This document shows, one piece after another, positions 51,927-60,844 of a stretch of DNA of 64,000 bases. The position numbers and the translations under genes are program-made. How positions within the stretch are numbered: the first letter of the stretch is position 1; every line of letters begins with the position of its first letter. The stretch is taken from contig NZ_CP071455.1 of NCBI RefSeq assembly GCF_017352135.1, forward strand, positions 744,001-808,000. Reading direction: 5' to 3'. Under the pieces are notes generated by a model that made no database searches, was not told where the DNA came from, and saw only the letters and a list, made by a program, of their open reading frames with translations. Source of the stretch: Rhizobium lentis. Lineage in GTDB: Bacteria; Pseudomonadota; Alphaproteobacteria; Rhizobiales; Rhizobiaceae.

Positions 51927-52256
51927 TCATTTTCGCACTGCGCCCAATCGGGCCAGCACCTCGTTTGGAATGCCGTAACGCTCTATGGCATCGCGGTTGT
52001 TTCTGAGCCCGCAGACCTCGCGCTGCACGAAGAATGCCCAGACGGCGTCGGAGGCTTCGTTGAGAAGCCTCTCGCGCTCCTCCGCGCTCTGGCGCTCCGG
52101 CGTCCAGGCTTTCAGGGCAGCGAGCGCCGTTTCCACCTTCAGCCCGTGGCGCCCCAGCGCGTCGGCACGTACCGATATCAGCTCGTATTCGAGAAAGCTG
52201 AAGCCGTTGGCACCCTGCTGGGATTGTCTGAAAGACTGTGGCGGGCGAACATCCAT
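51927..52256 (-). CDS. DUF6665 family protein
   Basis: 109 residues from the ATG at 52256 (AAGGA 10 bases before it); longer ORF starts run into the ABC-F gene on the other strand and have no conserved sequence. Motifs 'FSFLEYELISVRADALGRHG' and 'WAFFVQREVCGLRNNRDAIE' are the DUF6665 core. Small, soluble and helical, with no known role. Divergent from the ABC-F gene, with 139 bp between starts. Confidence 0.75.
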   Translation of the reverse strand: MDVRPPQSFRQSQQGANGFSFLEYELISVRADALGRHGLKVETALAALKAWTPERQSAEERERLLNEASDAVWAFFVQREVCGLRNNRDAIERYGIPNEVLARLGAVRK

Positions 52257-52395
52257 GGGCACGAATTCCTTATCAGCGTAGACCTCGATGTTATCCAATT
52301 CGATCCCGAATATCGAGAGAGTCCGAACGGGTCTATCCCGCCGTTTCCGCGCGTGGCATAAGGGCGCCGAAACTTTGCCAGGTCCAGCGCACACC

Positions 52396-54018
52396 ATGAT
52401 CCGTATCGAGAATATCAGCAAGCAGCTCAGCCACCGCATCCTTTTCATCGAGGCATCCGCAGCGCTCAACAGGGGCGAGAAGATCGGTCTCGTCGGCCCG
52501 AACGGCGCCGGCAAGACGACGATCTTCCGGATGATCAACGGCGAGGAGCAGCCCGACGAAGGCCAAGTCTCCTGCGAAAAGGGCGTCACCATCGGCTACT
52601 TCAACCAGGACGTCGGCGAGATGGCCGGCCACAGCGCCGTCGCCGAAGTGATGAACGGCGCCGGCCCGGTCAGCCTCGTTGCCGCCGAGTTGCGCGAACT
52701 CGAGGCCGCCATGGCCGACCCGGACAGGGCTGACGACATGGAGGAGATCATCGAGCGCTACGGCGAGGTGCAGGCGCGCTACGAGGAGCTGGACGGTTAT
52801 GCGCTCGAGGGCCGCGCCCGCGAAGTGCTGGCGGGCTTGAGCTTCAGCCAGGAGATGATGGACGGCGATGTCGGCGCGCTGTCGGGCGGCTGGAAGATGC
52901 GCGTGGCGCTTGCCCGCATCCTGCTCATGCGTCCCGACGTCATGCTGCTCGACGAACCGAGCAACCATCTGGATCTCGAAAGCCTGATCTGGCTCGAGGA
53001 GTTCCTGAAGGGTTATGAGGGGGCGCTGCTGATGACCTCGCACGACCGCGAGTTCATGAACCGCATCGTCAATAAGATCCTCGAGATCGACGCTGGCGAG
53101 CTCACGGCCTATTCCGGCGATTATGAATTCTACGAGCAGCAGCGGGCTCAGAACGAGAAGCAGCAGCAGGCTCAGTTCGAGCGCCAGCAGGCAATGCTTG
53201 CCAAGGAAATCAAATTCATCGAGCGGTTCAAGGCGCGCGCCTCGCATGCCTCGCAGGTGCAGAGCCGGGTGAAGAAGCTCGAGAAGATCGACCGGGTGGA
53301 GCCGCCCAAGCGCCGCCAGTCGGTCGCCTTCGAGTTCCAGCCGGCCCCGCGCTCCGGCGAGGACGTTGTCAGCCTGAAGAACGTCCATAAGAAGTACGGC
53401 AGCCGCAGCATCTACGAGGGGCTGGATTTCATGGTGCGGCGCAAGGAGCGCTGGTGCATCATGGGCATTAACGGCGCCGGCAAGTCGACGCTGCTGAAGC
53501 TGGTGACGGGCACCACCGCGCCCGACGAAGGCAGCGTCGCCCTCGGCGCCAGCGTCAAGATGGGTTATTTCGCCCAGCACGCCATGGATATTCTCGACGG
53601 CGAACGCACCATCTTCCAATCGCTGGAAGACCGGTTTCCTCAGGCGGGGCAGGGGCCATTGCGGGCGCTTGCCGGATGTTTCGGCTTCTCCGGCGACGAT
53701 GTCGAGAAGCGATGCCGCGTGCTGTCGGGCGGCGAGAAGGCCCGGCTGGTCATGGCGATGATGCTATTCGACCCGCCGAACCTGCTCGTGCTCGATGAGC
53801 CGACCAACCATCTCGACCTCGACACGAAGGAGATGCTGATCAAGGCGCTCTCGCAATATGAGGGTACCATGCTCTTCGTCTCGCACGACCGGCATTTCCT
53901 GGCCGCGCTCTCCAACCGCGTGCTGGAGCTGACGCCGGAGGGCGTCCATCAATATGGCGGCGGCTATACGGAATATGTGGCGCGCACCGGTCATGAGGCG
54001 CCTGGCCTGCGCAGCTGA
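52396..54018 (+). CDS. ABC-F family ATPase
   Basis: 540 residues from the ATG at 52396. Two ABC cassettes in one chain without membrane segments: first Walker A GPNGAGKTT (34-42), signature LSGGW, Walker B LLDEPSNHLDLE; second GINGAGKST, LSGGE and VLDEPTNHLDLD. A long coiled-coil linker (FYEQQRAQNEKQQQAQFERQ) joins them, typical of ABC-F factors that bind the ribosome E site (EttA/Uup/YbiT types) and act in translation. The short C-terminus argues against Uup. The exact subtype is not clear. A long antisense ORF here is a coding-bias shadow. Confidence 0.94.
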   Translation: MIRIENISKQLSHRILFIEASAALNRGEKIGLVGPNGAGKTTIFRMINGEEQPDEGQVSCEKGVTIGYFNQDVGEMAGHSAVAEVMNGAGPVSLVAAELRELEAAMADPDRADDMEEIIERYGEVQARYEELDGYALEGRAREVLAGLSFSQEMMDGDVGALSGGWKMRVALARILLMRPDVMLLDEPSNHLDLESLIWLEEFLKGYEGALLMTSHDREFMNRIVNKILEIDAGELTAYSGDYEFYEQQRAQNEKQQQAQFERQQAMLAKEIKFIERFKARASHASQVQSRVKKLEKIDRVEPPKRRQSVAFEFQPAPRSGEDVVSLKNVHKKYGSRSIYEGLDFMVRRKERWCIMGINGAGKSTLLKLVTGTTAPDEGSVALGASVKMGYFAQHAMDILDGERTIFQSLEDRFPQAGQGPLRALAGCFGFSGDDVEKRCRVLSGGEKARLVMAMMLFDPPNLLVLDEPTNHLDLDTKEMLIKALSQYEGTMLFVSHDRHFLAALSNRVLELTPEGVHQYGGGYTEYVARTGHEAPGLRS

Positions 54019-54274
54019 CGGCCGTTTTCCGCCGGTATGTCGAAACACCAGAGATCGAAACGCAAGCAGAGTGCCGTTCGGCATATGGAGCGGCCGGAGC
54101 ATCGGAGGATGAATGCCATGCTGCGAGCTGGGATAGGCTAATCGAGGGTTGCGAAGGCCGGTTTACGTGGGTGAAGACCGGCGTCGACCTTATTGCCGGC
54201 GCTCTGCCACGATGATGACCCATTTCCGTGGTGTTCGGGGTTCCTTCAGACAATCAGGGCGGGCGCGCATCAGC

Positions 54275-54802
54275 ATGGACTGGATCAACCGTTATATCGA
54301 TCAGCCGTTATTGAACGGCGCGGCGGGCTTGCTGCGGCAGTGGCACATCCGCACGCGGCAGCCGCCGGAACTGCTGGAGCCGACATGGAATCTGGTCGTG
54401 CTATCCTTTCTCCTTATCGCGAGTGGGCAAGTTATGGCGGGCAGGCCTTTTGCGCTCAGCATCGCCGCGCTGATCATGCTGGCCCTGCCGTCCGCCAAGA
54501 AACTGTTTTCGGCCGTCAGGGCAGGGGGAAGCGCCTATGGCGCCCGGGAATACAAGTCGTCAAGGGCGCGCGCCGTTGCCAAACGCGAAGCGGAATGGTC
54601 GGTGCGGATCATCGTGCTGTTCTCATCAGCCTGCCTTCCCTTGATCGCCCGTATCGACGAGCCGGTGGGCGCCTGCTTCATGCTGGGTGCAAGTGTTTGG
54701 TTCGTGCTGACAGGGCCGCTCAAGACCTATCTCGATGCGGCCGAACCTCCCGAGCCGACTGAAGGCGACCGGATGTACAGCGGCGTCTTTCATTTCGGCT
54801 GA
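54275..54802 (+). CDS. Small polytopic membrane protein, unknown
   Basis: 175 residues from the ATG at 54275; starts at 54209 or 54212 are possible, and none has a strong ribosome site. Four hydrophobic helices (two near 45-80, two near 115-155), with a charged loop GAREYKSSRARAVAKREAEW between the pairs. I do not recognise the family. It is followed by the DUF1328 gene, which has its own stress promoter. Confidence 0.6.
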   Translation: MDWINRYIDQPLLNGAAGLLRQWHIRTRQPPELLEPTWNLVVLSFLLIASGQVMAGRPFALSIAALIMLALPSAKKLFSAVRAGGSAYGAREYKSSRARAVAKREAEWSVRIIVLFSSACLPLIARIDEPVGACFMLGASVWFVLTGPLKTYLDAAEPPEPTEGDRMYSGVFHFG

Positions 54803-54834
54803 GCGACGTTCCATCTGCCGACCGCGAGCGGCAG

Positions 54835-54859
54835 GGAACCAAACCGGACGGTCTCCGTT
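54835..54859 (+). promoter_or_regulatory. EcfG/RpoE2-type general stress promoter
   Basis: GGAAC (54835-54839), 17 bases, GTT (54857-54859): an exact match to the EcfG/RpoE2 consensus. It sits 30 bases before the DUF1328 ATG at 54890, an ideal distance for a short leader. Confidence 0.82.
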
Positions 54860-54889
54860 ATGTCACCAGCAACGTAAAAGGAGATTGCG

Positions 54890-55054
54890 ATGCTTTACTA
54901 CGCTCTGGTGTTTCTCGTTGTGGCCTTGATTGCCGGCGTCCTCGGATTTGGCGGCATCGCAGGGGCTTCAGCTTCCATTGCCCAGGTTCTGTTCTTCATT
55001 TTCCTGGTGCTATTCGTCGTATCGCTCGTCATGCGCTTCATGCGCAGAGTATAG
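54890..55054 (+). CDS. DUF1328 family small membrane protein
   Basis: 54 residues: [20 protein letters not shown] then [20 protein letters not shown], with two membrane helices and a basic end (MRFMRRV). This is the YtjA/DUF1328 family of tiny envelope proteins. The ATG follows AAAAGGAGATTGCG, an excellent ribosome site. An EcfG promoter lies just upstream and a perfect terminator just downstream, making it a self-contained one-gene stress-induced transcript. Too short for usual ORF cut-offs. Confidence 0.9.
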   Translation: MLYYALVFLVVALIAGVLGFGGIAGASASIAQVLFFIFLVLFVVSLVMRFMRRV

Positions 55055-55073
55055 CGAGGGATATGACAAGTAT

Positions 55074-55103
55074 AAAACCCGGTGAAATCCATCACCGGGT
55101 TTT
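55074..55103 (+). terminator. Strong intrinsic terminator after the DUF1328 gene
   Basis: A perfect 12-bp stem (AAAACCCGGTGA and TCACCGGGTTTT) with a 6-base loop, ending in four T's, starts 19 bases after the stop codon. Because the arms are A-rich and T-rich at the base, it can also terminate from the other direction. Confidence 0.85.
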
Positions 55104-55380
55104 CCTGTTCTTGATGGCCATCCACCGGCAATCTCGCTCTGAGCGAATGTGTTTTTTGTGCAACCATCCCTGACAAGAATCGTGAAAGGCTGCATGCCAG
55201 CCCGCGTGCGCCTTCGAAATGTCCCAAAGGGGCTTGAACCGTAGGCCTGTCGCCTGCGCCCTTCCCCCGCGCTTTGACACGCGACACGCAAACGGCGCCG
55301 TTTGGGATTGCATTGCGGTCCCCTTCGATCCGGCGCCGGCCAGCCGGGTGTTCCCGTCACGATTTGAGAAGGAGAGACTT
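55104..55380. other. Leader region before DUF992 gene
   Basis: About 280 bases with no convincing ORF. It should hold the promoter of the DUF992 gene, which I could not assign with confidence. Confidence 0.35.
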
Positions 55381-55902
55381 ATGAATAAAACTCTTGCGAC
55401 GGCATTTGCCGCGGTATCGTTGACGTTTGTCGGCGCAGGGGCGGTGAATGCCGCCGACCCCGTCACCAGAACCTATGCAGAACCGGACCTGCGCAATGGC
55501 GTAAAGATCGGTTATCTCACTTGCGATATCGGCGGCGGTACGGGTTATGTGCTCGGTTCGTCCAAGGAAGCCGACTGCGTCTTTCAATCGATCGTCGGCA
55601 ATGAGCTTTTCGATCACTACACCGGCGAAGTGCGAAAGCTCGGCATCGATCTCGGCTTCACCACGCGCAGCCGCCTGATCTGGGCGGTGTTTGCACCCAC
55701 GGCTGGTTATCACCGCGGCTCCCTCGCCGGCCTTTATGTCGGCGCCAGCGCAGAGGCGACGGTAGGCGCCGGTGTCGGCGCCAACCTTCTGGTCGGTGGC
55801 ACCTCCGGCTCAATCCATCTGCAGACGGTCAGCCTCACCGGCCAGCTCGGCCTCAATGTTGCGGCCGGCAGCGCATCGATGACACTGACCCCGGCGGATT
55901 GA
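55381..55902 (+). CDS. DUF992 family exported protein
   Basis: 173 residues; ATG after GAGAAGGAGAG. Signal peptide about 1-25 ending NAADP. The body has the DUF992 pattern: GVKIGYLTCDIGGGTGYVLG, then a Cys-containing 'EADCVFQS', and Gly/Ala-rich strands LYVGASAEATVGAGVGANLL. Predicted periplasmic or surface-exposed, common in alphaproteobacteria, with unknown role. Its stop is followed by a GC-rich imperfect inverted repeat around 55917-55940 without a downstream T-run. Confidence 0.88.
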   Translation: MNKTLATAFAAVSLTFVGAGAVNAADPVTRTYAEPDLRNGVKIGYLTCDIGGGTGYVLGSSKEADCVFQSIVGNELFDHYTGEVRKLGIDLGFTTRSRLIWAVFAPTAGYHRGSLAGLYVGASAEATVGAGVGANLLVGGTSGSIHLQTVSLTGQLGLNVAAGSASMTLTPAD

Positions 55903-55981
55903 CCGGTTTTTTTACGCCCCTGCCGCGACGCGGCGGGGGCGTCACGAGCTTGTTGGAATGGATTAGCGCGGGCGACGACAG

Positions 55982-56449
55982 ATGGATATCCGAATGGCAA
56001 CGCCCGGCGAGGACGAGATCCTGGTCAGCCACTATCTGAAAATCTGGGACAGCTACGGCACGCCGCCGGAACATTACAGGCCGGACGCGGCGGCACGAAT
56101 ATTGGCGTTCCTCACAAGTGGCCGTGCGGAACGTCGCCTTGCCTCGTTCCTGGCCATTGTGGACGATGAAATCGCCGGTTCGGTATCCTGCCAGCTCCAC
56201 CAATCACCGTTTCCGGAAGTCATCCGGCCGGAGCAGCGGTTGCATGGATACATCTGGTCCGTCTATGTCGCGGAGGCCTTCCGTCGGCGCGGTATTGCAT
56301 TGGCGCTGACGAACAGGGCTGTCGACCATCTGAAATCCATCGGCTGCACGACCGCCGTCATCCATGCCTCGGATGCGGGGGAACCGGTCTATCGGAGTGC
56401 TGGCTTCGAGCTGGCGAAAGAAATGCGCCTGAAGTTTCCCGCGGAGTGA
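55982..56449 (+). CDS. GNAT-family acetyltransferase
   Basis: 155 residues. The GNAT acetyl-CoA site is visible: YIWSVYVAEAFRRRGIALAL (beta4 followed by R/Q-x-x-G-x-A), then TTAVIHASDAGEPVYRSAGF and an ending FELAKEMRLKF. It would move an acetyl group from acetyl-CoA to an amine; substrate unknown. It lies 79 bp after the DUF992 gene and converges with the LysR gene. Confidence 0.92.
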   Translation: MDIRMATPGEDEILVSHYLKIWDSYGTPPEHYRPDAAARILAFLTSGRAERRLASFLAIVDDEIAGSVSCQLHQSPFPEVIRPEQRLHGYIWSVYVAEAFRRRGIALALTNRAVDHLKSIGCTTAVIHASDAGEPVYRSAGFELAKEMRLKFPAE

Positions 56450-56546
56450 CCGGCGTATCTGAGGCATCTGAACAGGATTGCCCCAGCAATCGATAGGCTC
56501 CGCGATTTGCTGTCGAGCCAATGCGGCCAGCCCGCACGTCTTCTGT

Positions 56547-57476
56547 CTACGCTTTCGCCTTGCCGGGTGCGATAAAGGTGTTGATCGTCGCCTCGTCATG
56601 GCCGGCTTCGCGTAGAAAGCGGCTGGCGAATTCGATGGCGGGGCTCCTCAATGCATCGTCCGGCCGGATCAGGTGGAAAGCGACGTGGGAATCGAGAGTG
56701 CGCTCCGACACTGCAACGACGCGCCCGGCGGCAAGCGCGGCATCCGACAGCGGCGGCCGGGCAAGGGCGATACCGAGCCCTTGTGCGCAGGCATCGATCA
56801 CCAGATTATAGTCCTCAAAGCGCCGATCCTGGCCGCGCGGCGTATAGTCGACGCCCTCGCGGGCGAGCCAGCGACGCCAGCCTTCGATATTGGAGTCGTG
56901 AAGGATAGGTAGGTCGAGCATCGACACGGCGTCCGAGCGCTGTGCGAGCCGGTCCGCCAGCGTCGGGGCGGCGATCGGAAAGGATTTCTCCTGCCAAAGC
57001 GGTAGGGCCCGCACGCCGGCCCATGGTCCCTTGCCGCAGCGGACGGCAAGATCCGCGCCTTCGCCGAAATCCGCGAGCCGGTGTTCGAGCGTCAGTTCGA
57101 CATGCAGCTCATTTCCTTCAAGCTTTGCCAGGCGCTGAAACAGCCATAACGAAGCAACTGACGGCGTGACGGAGAGGCGCACCACCGCCTTATTGGGCCG
57201 CGGCAGCCAGCGTTCACCGCTATTGCCGAGCAGGGAAAGCGCCTCCTCGGCGCGGGCGAAAAATCGCATGCCCTCGGGCGTCAGGCGCACGCCGCGCGCT
57301 TCACGCGCGAACAGCCGCACCCCCATCCAGCGCTCGAGCCGCGAGACCTGCCGCGACACGGCGCCATGGGTGATGCCGCTTTCTTCAGCTGCGGCCGAAA
57401 ACGACCCCAGCCGCGCAGCGCGGGCAAAGGTCTCGAGCGTATCGAGCGGCGGAAGCACTGGCGAGCTGTGAACCAT
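56547..57476 (-). CDS. LysR-family transcription regulator
   Basis: 309 residues from the ATG at 57476 (GTG at 57482 also possible). N-terminal winged helix: LETFARAARLGSFSAAAEES, then GITHGAVSRQVSRLERWMGV. The C-terminal effector domain is GcvA-like (SVTPSVASLWLFQRLAKLEG, DFGEGADLAVRCGKGPWAGV). It is divergent from the EamA transporter gene at 57560, an arrangement that usually means local control. Confidence 0.92.
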   Translation of the reverse strand: MVHSSPVLPPLDTLETFARAARLGSFSAAAEESGITHGAVSRQVSRLERWMGVRLFAREARGVRLTPEGMRFFARAEEALSLLGNSGERWLPRPNKAVVRLSVTPSVASLWLFQRLAKLEGNELHVELTLEHRLADFGEGADLAVRCGKGPWAGVRALPLWQEKSFPIAAPTLADRLAQRSDAVSMLDLPILHDSNIEGWRRWLAREGVDYTPRGQDRRFEDYNLVIDACAQGLGIALARPPLSDAALAAGRVVAVSERTLDSHVAFHLIRPDDALRSPAIEFASRFLREAGHDEATINTFIAPGKAKA

Positions 57477-57559
57477 ATGCACATTTGATCATTGATTGCG
57501 GTGCTTTTCAAGCATGCATCGAAGGCTTACTTCATTCGCAGGCACAGATGGAGGCACCA

Positions 57560-58465
57560 ATGAGCATGGCAGCAAGCGCACCGGTTTCGGCAAAACAGCA
57601 AGGCGGCTTCGATCTGATCGCCTTCGCGGCGATCGTGGTCACCATTGTCTTCTGGGCCTCCTCTTTCGTGGTGATCCGCATCTGCCTCGGGCCGCTGACG
57701 CCGATCGAGCTGGCGACGGCGCGTTATGTGGCGGCTGGCGTCCTCGCCCTTGTCTACCTTGCCATCTATCGGCCGATCCCGGAAAAGCGTGATTTCCTCC
57801 GCCTCTCGGTGGCTGCGGTGCTTTTCATAGCCGCCTATGCGGTTCTTCTGAACACCGGCGAGCAGACCGTGGCGGCGGGACCGGCGAGCTTTATCATCAA
57901 TACCATGCCCGTCTTCACCGCCCTCATTGCCACATTCGCGCTCGGCGAGCGTTTCGGCCGATGGGGCTGGGCGGGCACTGCAGTTTCCTTCGGCGGCGTG
58001 GCGCTGATTGCGCTTTCCTCCGACGGCAGCTTCAAGCTAGATCCGAACGCCGTGCTGATCCTCGGCGCAGCGCTCTGCTCGGCAATCGCGAGCGTTTTGC
58101 AGAAGCCGCTGCTCGCTCGCCTGCCGGCGCTTGCCGTCACCGCCTGGATCCTGCTGATCGGCTCCGTGCCGCTGTTTCCGGCCGTCCCGGCGACGATCCG
58201 CGCGCTGGCCGCCGCACCGGCGGACGTCAATTGGGGCGTTGCCTATCTTGTCATCTTCCCGACGGCGATCGGTTATCTCACCTGGGCCATCGCCTTGAAG
58301 CGGCTGACGGCCGCGCGCGCTTCCAATTTCCTCTACGGCGTCCCGCCGGTTGCAACGCTGATCGGCTTCGTCTGGCTCGGCGAGGTGCCGACAGTGCTGG
58401 GTGCCGTCGGCGGGGTCATGGCGATCCTCGGTGTGGTCGTCGTCAACGTGATGCGGAAACGGTAG
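57560..58465 (+). CDS. EamA/DMT-family transporter
   Basis: 301 residues from the ATG at 57560, after GGAGG. Ten membrane helices in two EamA repeats (IVFWASSFVVIRICLGPLTP; VFTALIATFALGERFGRWGW in the first, TAIGYLTWAIALKRLTAARA and GFVWLGEVPTVLGAVGGVMA in the second). RhaT/YdcZ-like exporters carry amino acids or metabolites; the cargo is not evident. Divergent from LysR. Confidence 0.93.
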   Translation: MSMAASAPVSAKQQGGFDLIAFAAIVVTIVFWASSFVVIRICLGPLTPIELATARYVAAGVLALVYLAIYRPIPEKRDFLRLSVAAVLFIAAYAVLLNTGEQTVAAGPASFIINTMPVFTALIATFALGERFGRWGWAGTAVSFGGVALIALSSDGSFKLDPNAVLILGAALCSAIASVLQKPLLARLPALAVTAWILLIGSVPLFPAVPATIRALAAAPADVNWGVAYLVIFPTAIGYLTWAIALKRLTAARASNFLYGVPPVATLIGFVWLGEVPTVLGAVGGVMAILGVVVVNVMRKR

Positions 58466-58839
58466 CCGCATACAGACCGGCCGCAGCCAAATAAACATCG
58501 CGCCGCCCTTTGCTTTCTTTAAAACGAAAGCAGACCGACAGGGGCGCCTATGCACCTCCCGTGATCAGAAGACTCCCAATGAAACCAGATAGCGCAGCTA
58601 AAAAATTTCATCTTTCCTCCGAGTACTTCCCACTTGGATTATAATTGAACACATTCTTCCCAAGCAGAACAACTTTATCTTAACAGATATTCCGATGCTG
58701 CGCCGGTGAGCTTTCGCCAACAATTTCGTCGGTCCATTCCAATCAATACTACACGAGTGCCTTCTGCCGAGAATGCTCGGTAGTCGATTCCGCAGACGGC
58801 AGTTAAGGAATGGCTGAGAGGATTCTAGTATTTCTGTCG
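58466..58839. other. Intergenic region, A+T-rich
   Basis: About 370 bases with no gene. Visibly poorer in G+C than flanking genes. A small stem (TGCTTTC/GAAAGCA, 58511-58532) lies after the EamA gene. The regulatory box of the next operon is at 58840. Confidence 0.5.
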
Positions 58840-58853
58840 TTGACCCAAATCAA
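58840..58853 (+). promoter_or_regulatory. FixK/FNR-type binding site and predicted class II promoter
   Basis: TTGACCCAAATCAA matches the TTGAY-N4-RTCAA consensus of FixK/FNR proteins perfectly. Its centre is 58846.5. A TTAAAT element at 58875-58880 would be the -10 region, placing the transcript start at about 58887, exactly 40.5 bases from the centre, the known class II spacing. The CDS follows at 58907. Confidence 0.7.
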
Positions 58854-58906
58854 CGCATAATCTCTTCCTTTGCTTTAAATAGGACTGCTGCAAAGGGGGG
58901 AAAGCG

Positions 58907-60844
58907 ATGACCAAGGCATCTTTCAAGTTCATTACGGGATACGTAATACTGGCTTCCGTCTTGCCGGCTGCTGCTCAGCAGGCCACCGATGTCGGCACCC
59001 TGGACAGCGCAAAGGCAGGAAAGGCGTTTTCAAGCAAACCGATCTACTCGCCCTATGCGGGGCGTAATTTTCCGACTCGGCCGCTATTCGGCGATACGCA
59101 TCTTCACACCGGAGCCTCGTTCGATGCTGGCGCTTTTGGAGCGCGGTTAACCCCTCGCGATGCCTACCGCTTCGCCCGCGGCGAGGAGATCACCGCGTCG
59201 AGCGGCCAGCCCGCCAAGCTGTCACGGCCGCTCGACTTTCTGGTGGTGGCAGATCACTCCGACAACATGGGCATGTTTCCCGACCTTTTCGCCGGCAAGC
59301 CGGAAGTGATTGCCGATCCGCAGGCTAAGACCTGGTACGATGAAATCAAGTCAGGCCAAGGCGCCAAGGCGGCGCTCGAAATCATCTTCAGTTTCGGCAA
59401 AGGAACGCTTCCGAAGAGCATGATCTATGGCCCGGACACACGTCCTTACAAGAATGCGTGGCAGGACACGATAAAGGCCGCCGAGGAATATAATGATCCG
59501 GGGCGGTTCACGGCCTTCATCGGCTATGAGTGGACGTCGAATACGGCAGGCAACAATCTCCATCGCAACGTCATCTTCCGCGATAACGCGGACAAGGCTG
59601 CGCAGGTTGTGCCTTATACGACCCTGAAACCCTTGGGCAGCGATAATCCGCGCGACCTATGGCAGTGGATGCAGGCCTATGAAGAGAAGACCGGCGGCAA
59701 CGTGCTGGCGATTGCCCACAATGGCAATCTATCCAACGGCCGCATGTTCCCGATGATCGAGTCTTTCACCAACAAGCCGGTCGACAAGGAATATGCTGAG
59801 CAGCGCGCAAAATGGGAACGTCTTTACGAGACAACCCAGACGAAGGGAACCGGAGAGGCTCACCCGTTCCTGTCGCCGAATGACGAATTCGCGGATTTCG
59901 AGATCTGGGATTTCGGCAATCTCGATGCCAGCGCGCCGAAGACACCTGACATGCTCGAGTTCGAATATGCACGGTCTGCGCTCAAGAACGGCCTGAAGCT
60001 CGAAGCCGAACTCGGCACCAACCCCTACAAGTTCGGGCTGGTCGGCAGTTCCGACGCGCATACAGGCCTTGCGGCGATGGAAGAGGAAAACTTCTTCGGC
60101 AAGACCACCCCACAGGAGCCGAGCCCCGAACGTCTGACCGCGACGTTCGTCAAGGACGCCAAGACCGGCATCACCGTAATGGATTGGGAGGTCGGCGCGT
60201 CGGGCTACGCGGCTGTATGGGCGGTGGAAAACACCCGCGAGTCGATCTGGGACGCCATGCAGCGCAAGGAAACCTACGCCACGACTGGCTCGCGCATGAT
60301 GGTCCGCTTCTTCGGCGGCTGGGATTTCGAGCCTGCCGATGCCGAGACTCGCAATCCCGGCGCGATCGGCTACGGCAAGGGCGTGCCCATGGGTGGCGAC
60401 CTGACGGCAGCGCCGCAAGGTAAGGCACCGACGTTCCTCGTCGCCGCGTTAAGGGACCCGATCGGCGCCAATCTCGACCGCTACCAGATCGTCAAGGGTT
60501 GGCTCGACGAAAAAGGCGACACGCATGAGCAGGTATATGACGTCGCCTGGGGCGGAAACCGCAAGCCGGGCGCCGACGGCAAGGTGCCATCGGTAGGAAG
60601 CACCGTCGACATCGACAACGCGACCTGGACCAATACGATCGGCGCTCCGGAGTTGATCGCCGTTTGGAAGGACCCAAGCTTCGATCCAAAGAAGAAAGCC
60701 TTCTATTACGGACGCGTCATTGAAATTCCTACGCCACGCTGGACCGCCTACGACGCCAAGCGCTACGGGATCAAAGCGCTCGAGGGGACGCGGATGACCG
60801 TCACCGAACGCGCCTATACTTCGCCGATCTGGTACACGCCGTGA
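58907..60844 (+). CDS. DUF3604 domain exported protein
   Basis: 645 residues; ATG follows GGGGGGAAAGC. A signal peptide ends near PAAAQQ. The DUF3604 (PHP-like metal-dependent) fold shows LFGDTHLHTG near 61-69 (Asp/His metal ligands), FLVVADHSDNMGM, YEWTSN, LAIAHNGNLSNG, and a final GSSDAHTGLA. Active-site residues appear intact, so it should be a metal hydrolase or phosphoesterase-like enzyme of unknown substrate, likely periplasmic. It overlaps the next gene by 4 bases (GTGA) and follows a FixK-type box, so it starts a probable microaerobic operon. Confidence 0.9.
   Translation: MTKASFKFITGYVILASVLPAAAQQATDVGTLDSAKAGKAFSSKPIYSPYAGRNFPTRPLFGDTHLHTGASFDAGAFGARLTPRDAYRFARGEEITASSGQPAKLSRPLDFLVVADHSDNMGMFPDLFAGKPEVIADPQAKTWYDEIKSGQGAKAALEIIFSFGKGTLPKSMIYGPDTRPYKNAWQDTIKAAEEYNDPGRFTAFIGYEWTSNTAGNNLHRNVIFRDNADKAAQVVPYTTLKPLGSDNPRDLWQWMQAYEEKTGGNVLAIAHNGNLSNGRMFPMIESFTNKPVDKEYAEQRAKWERLYETTQTKGTGEAHPFLSPNDEFADFEIWDFGNLDASAPKTPDMLEFEYARSALKNGLKLEAELGTNPYKFGLVGSSDAHTGLAAMEEENFFGKTTPQEPSPERLTATFVKDAKTGITVMDWEVGASGYAAVWAVENTRESIWDAMQRKETYATTGSRMMVRFFGGWDFEPADAETRNPGAIGYGKGVPMGGDLTAAPQGKAPTFLVAALRDPIGANLDRYQIVKGWLDEKGDTHEQVYDVAWGGNRKPGADGKVPSVGSTVDIDNATWTNTIGAPELIAVWKDPSFDPKKKAFYYGRVIEIPTPRWTAYDAKRYGIKALEGTRMTVTERAYTSPIWYTP

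Noticed and set aside
52333..53619. 428-codon minus-strand ORF opposite the ABC-F gene
   Set aside because: No recognisable domain; ABC-F motifs on the plus strand are unambiguous.
55915..55942. GC-rich inverted repeat after the DUF992 gene as a terminator
   Set aside because: The stem has G-T and mismatched pairs and no T-run on the downstream side in either direction.
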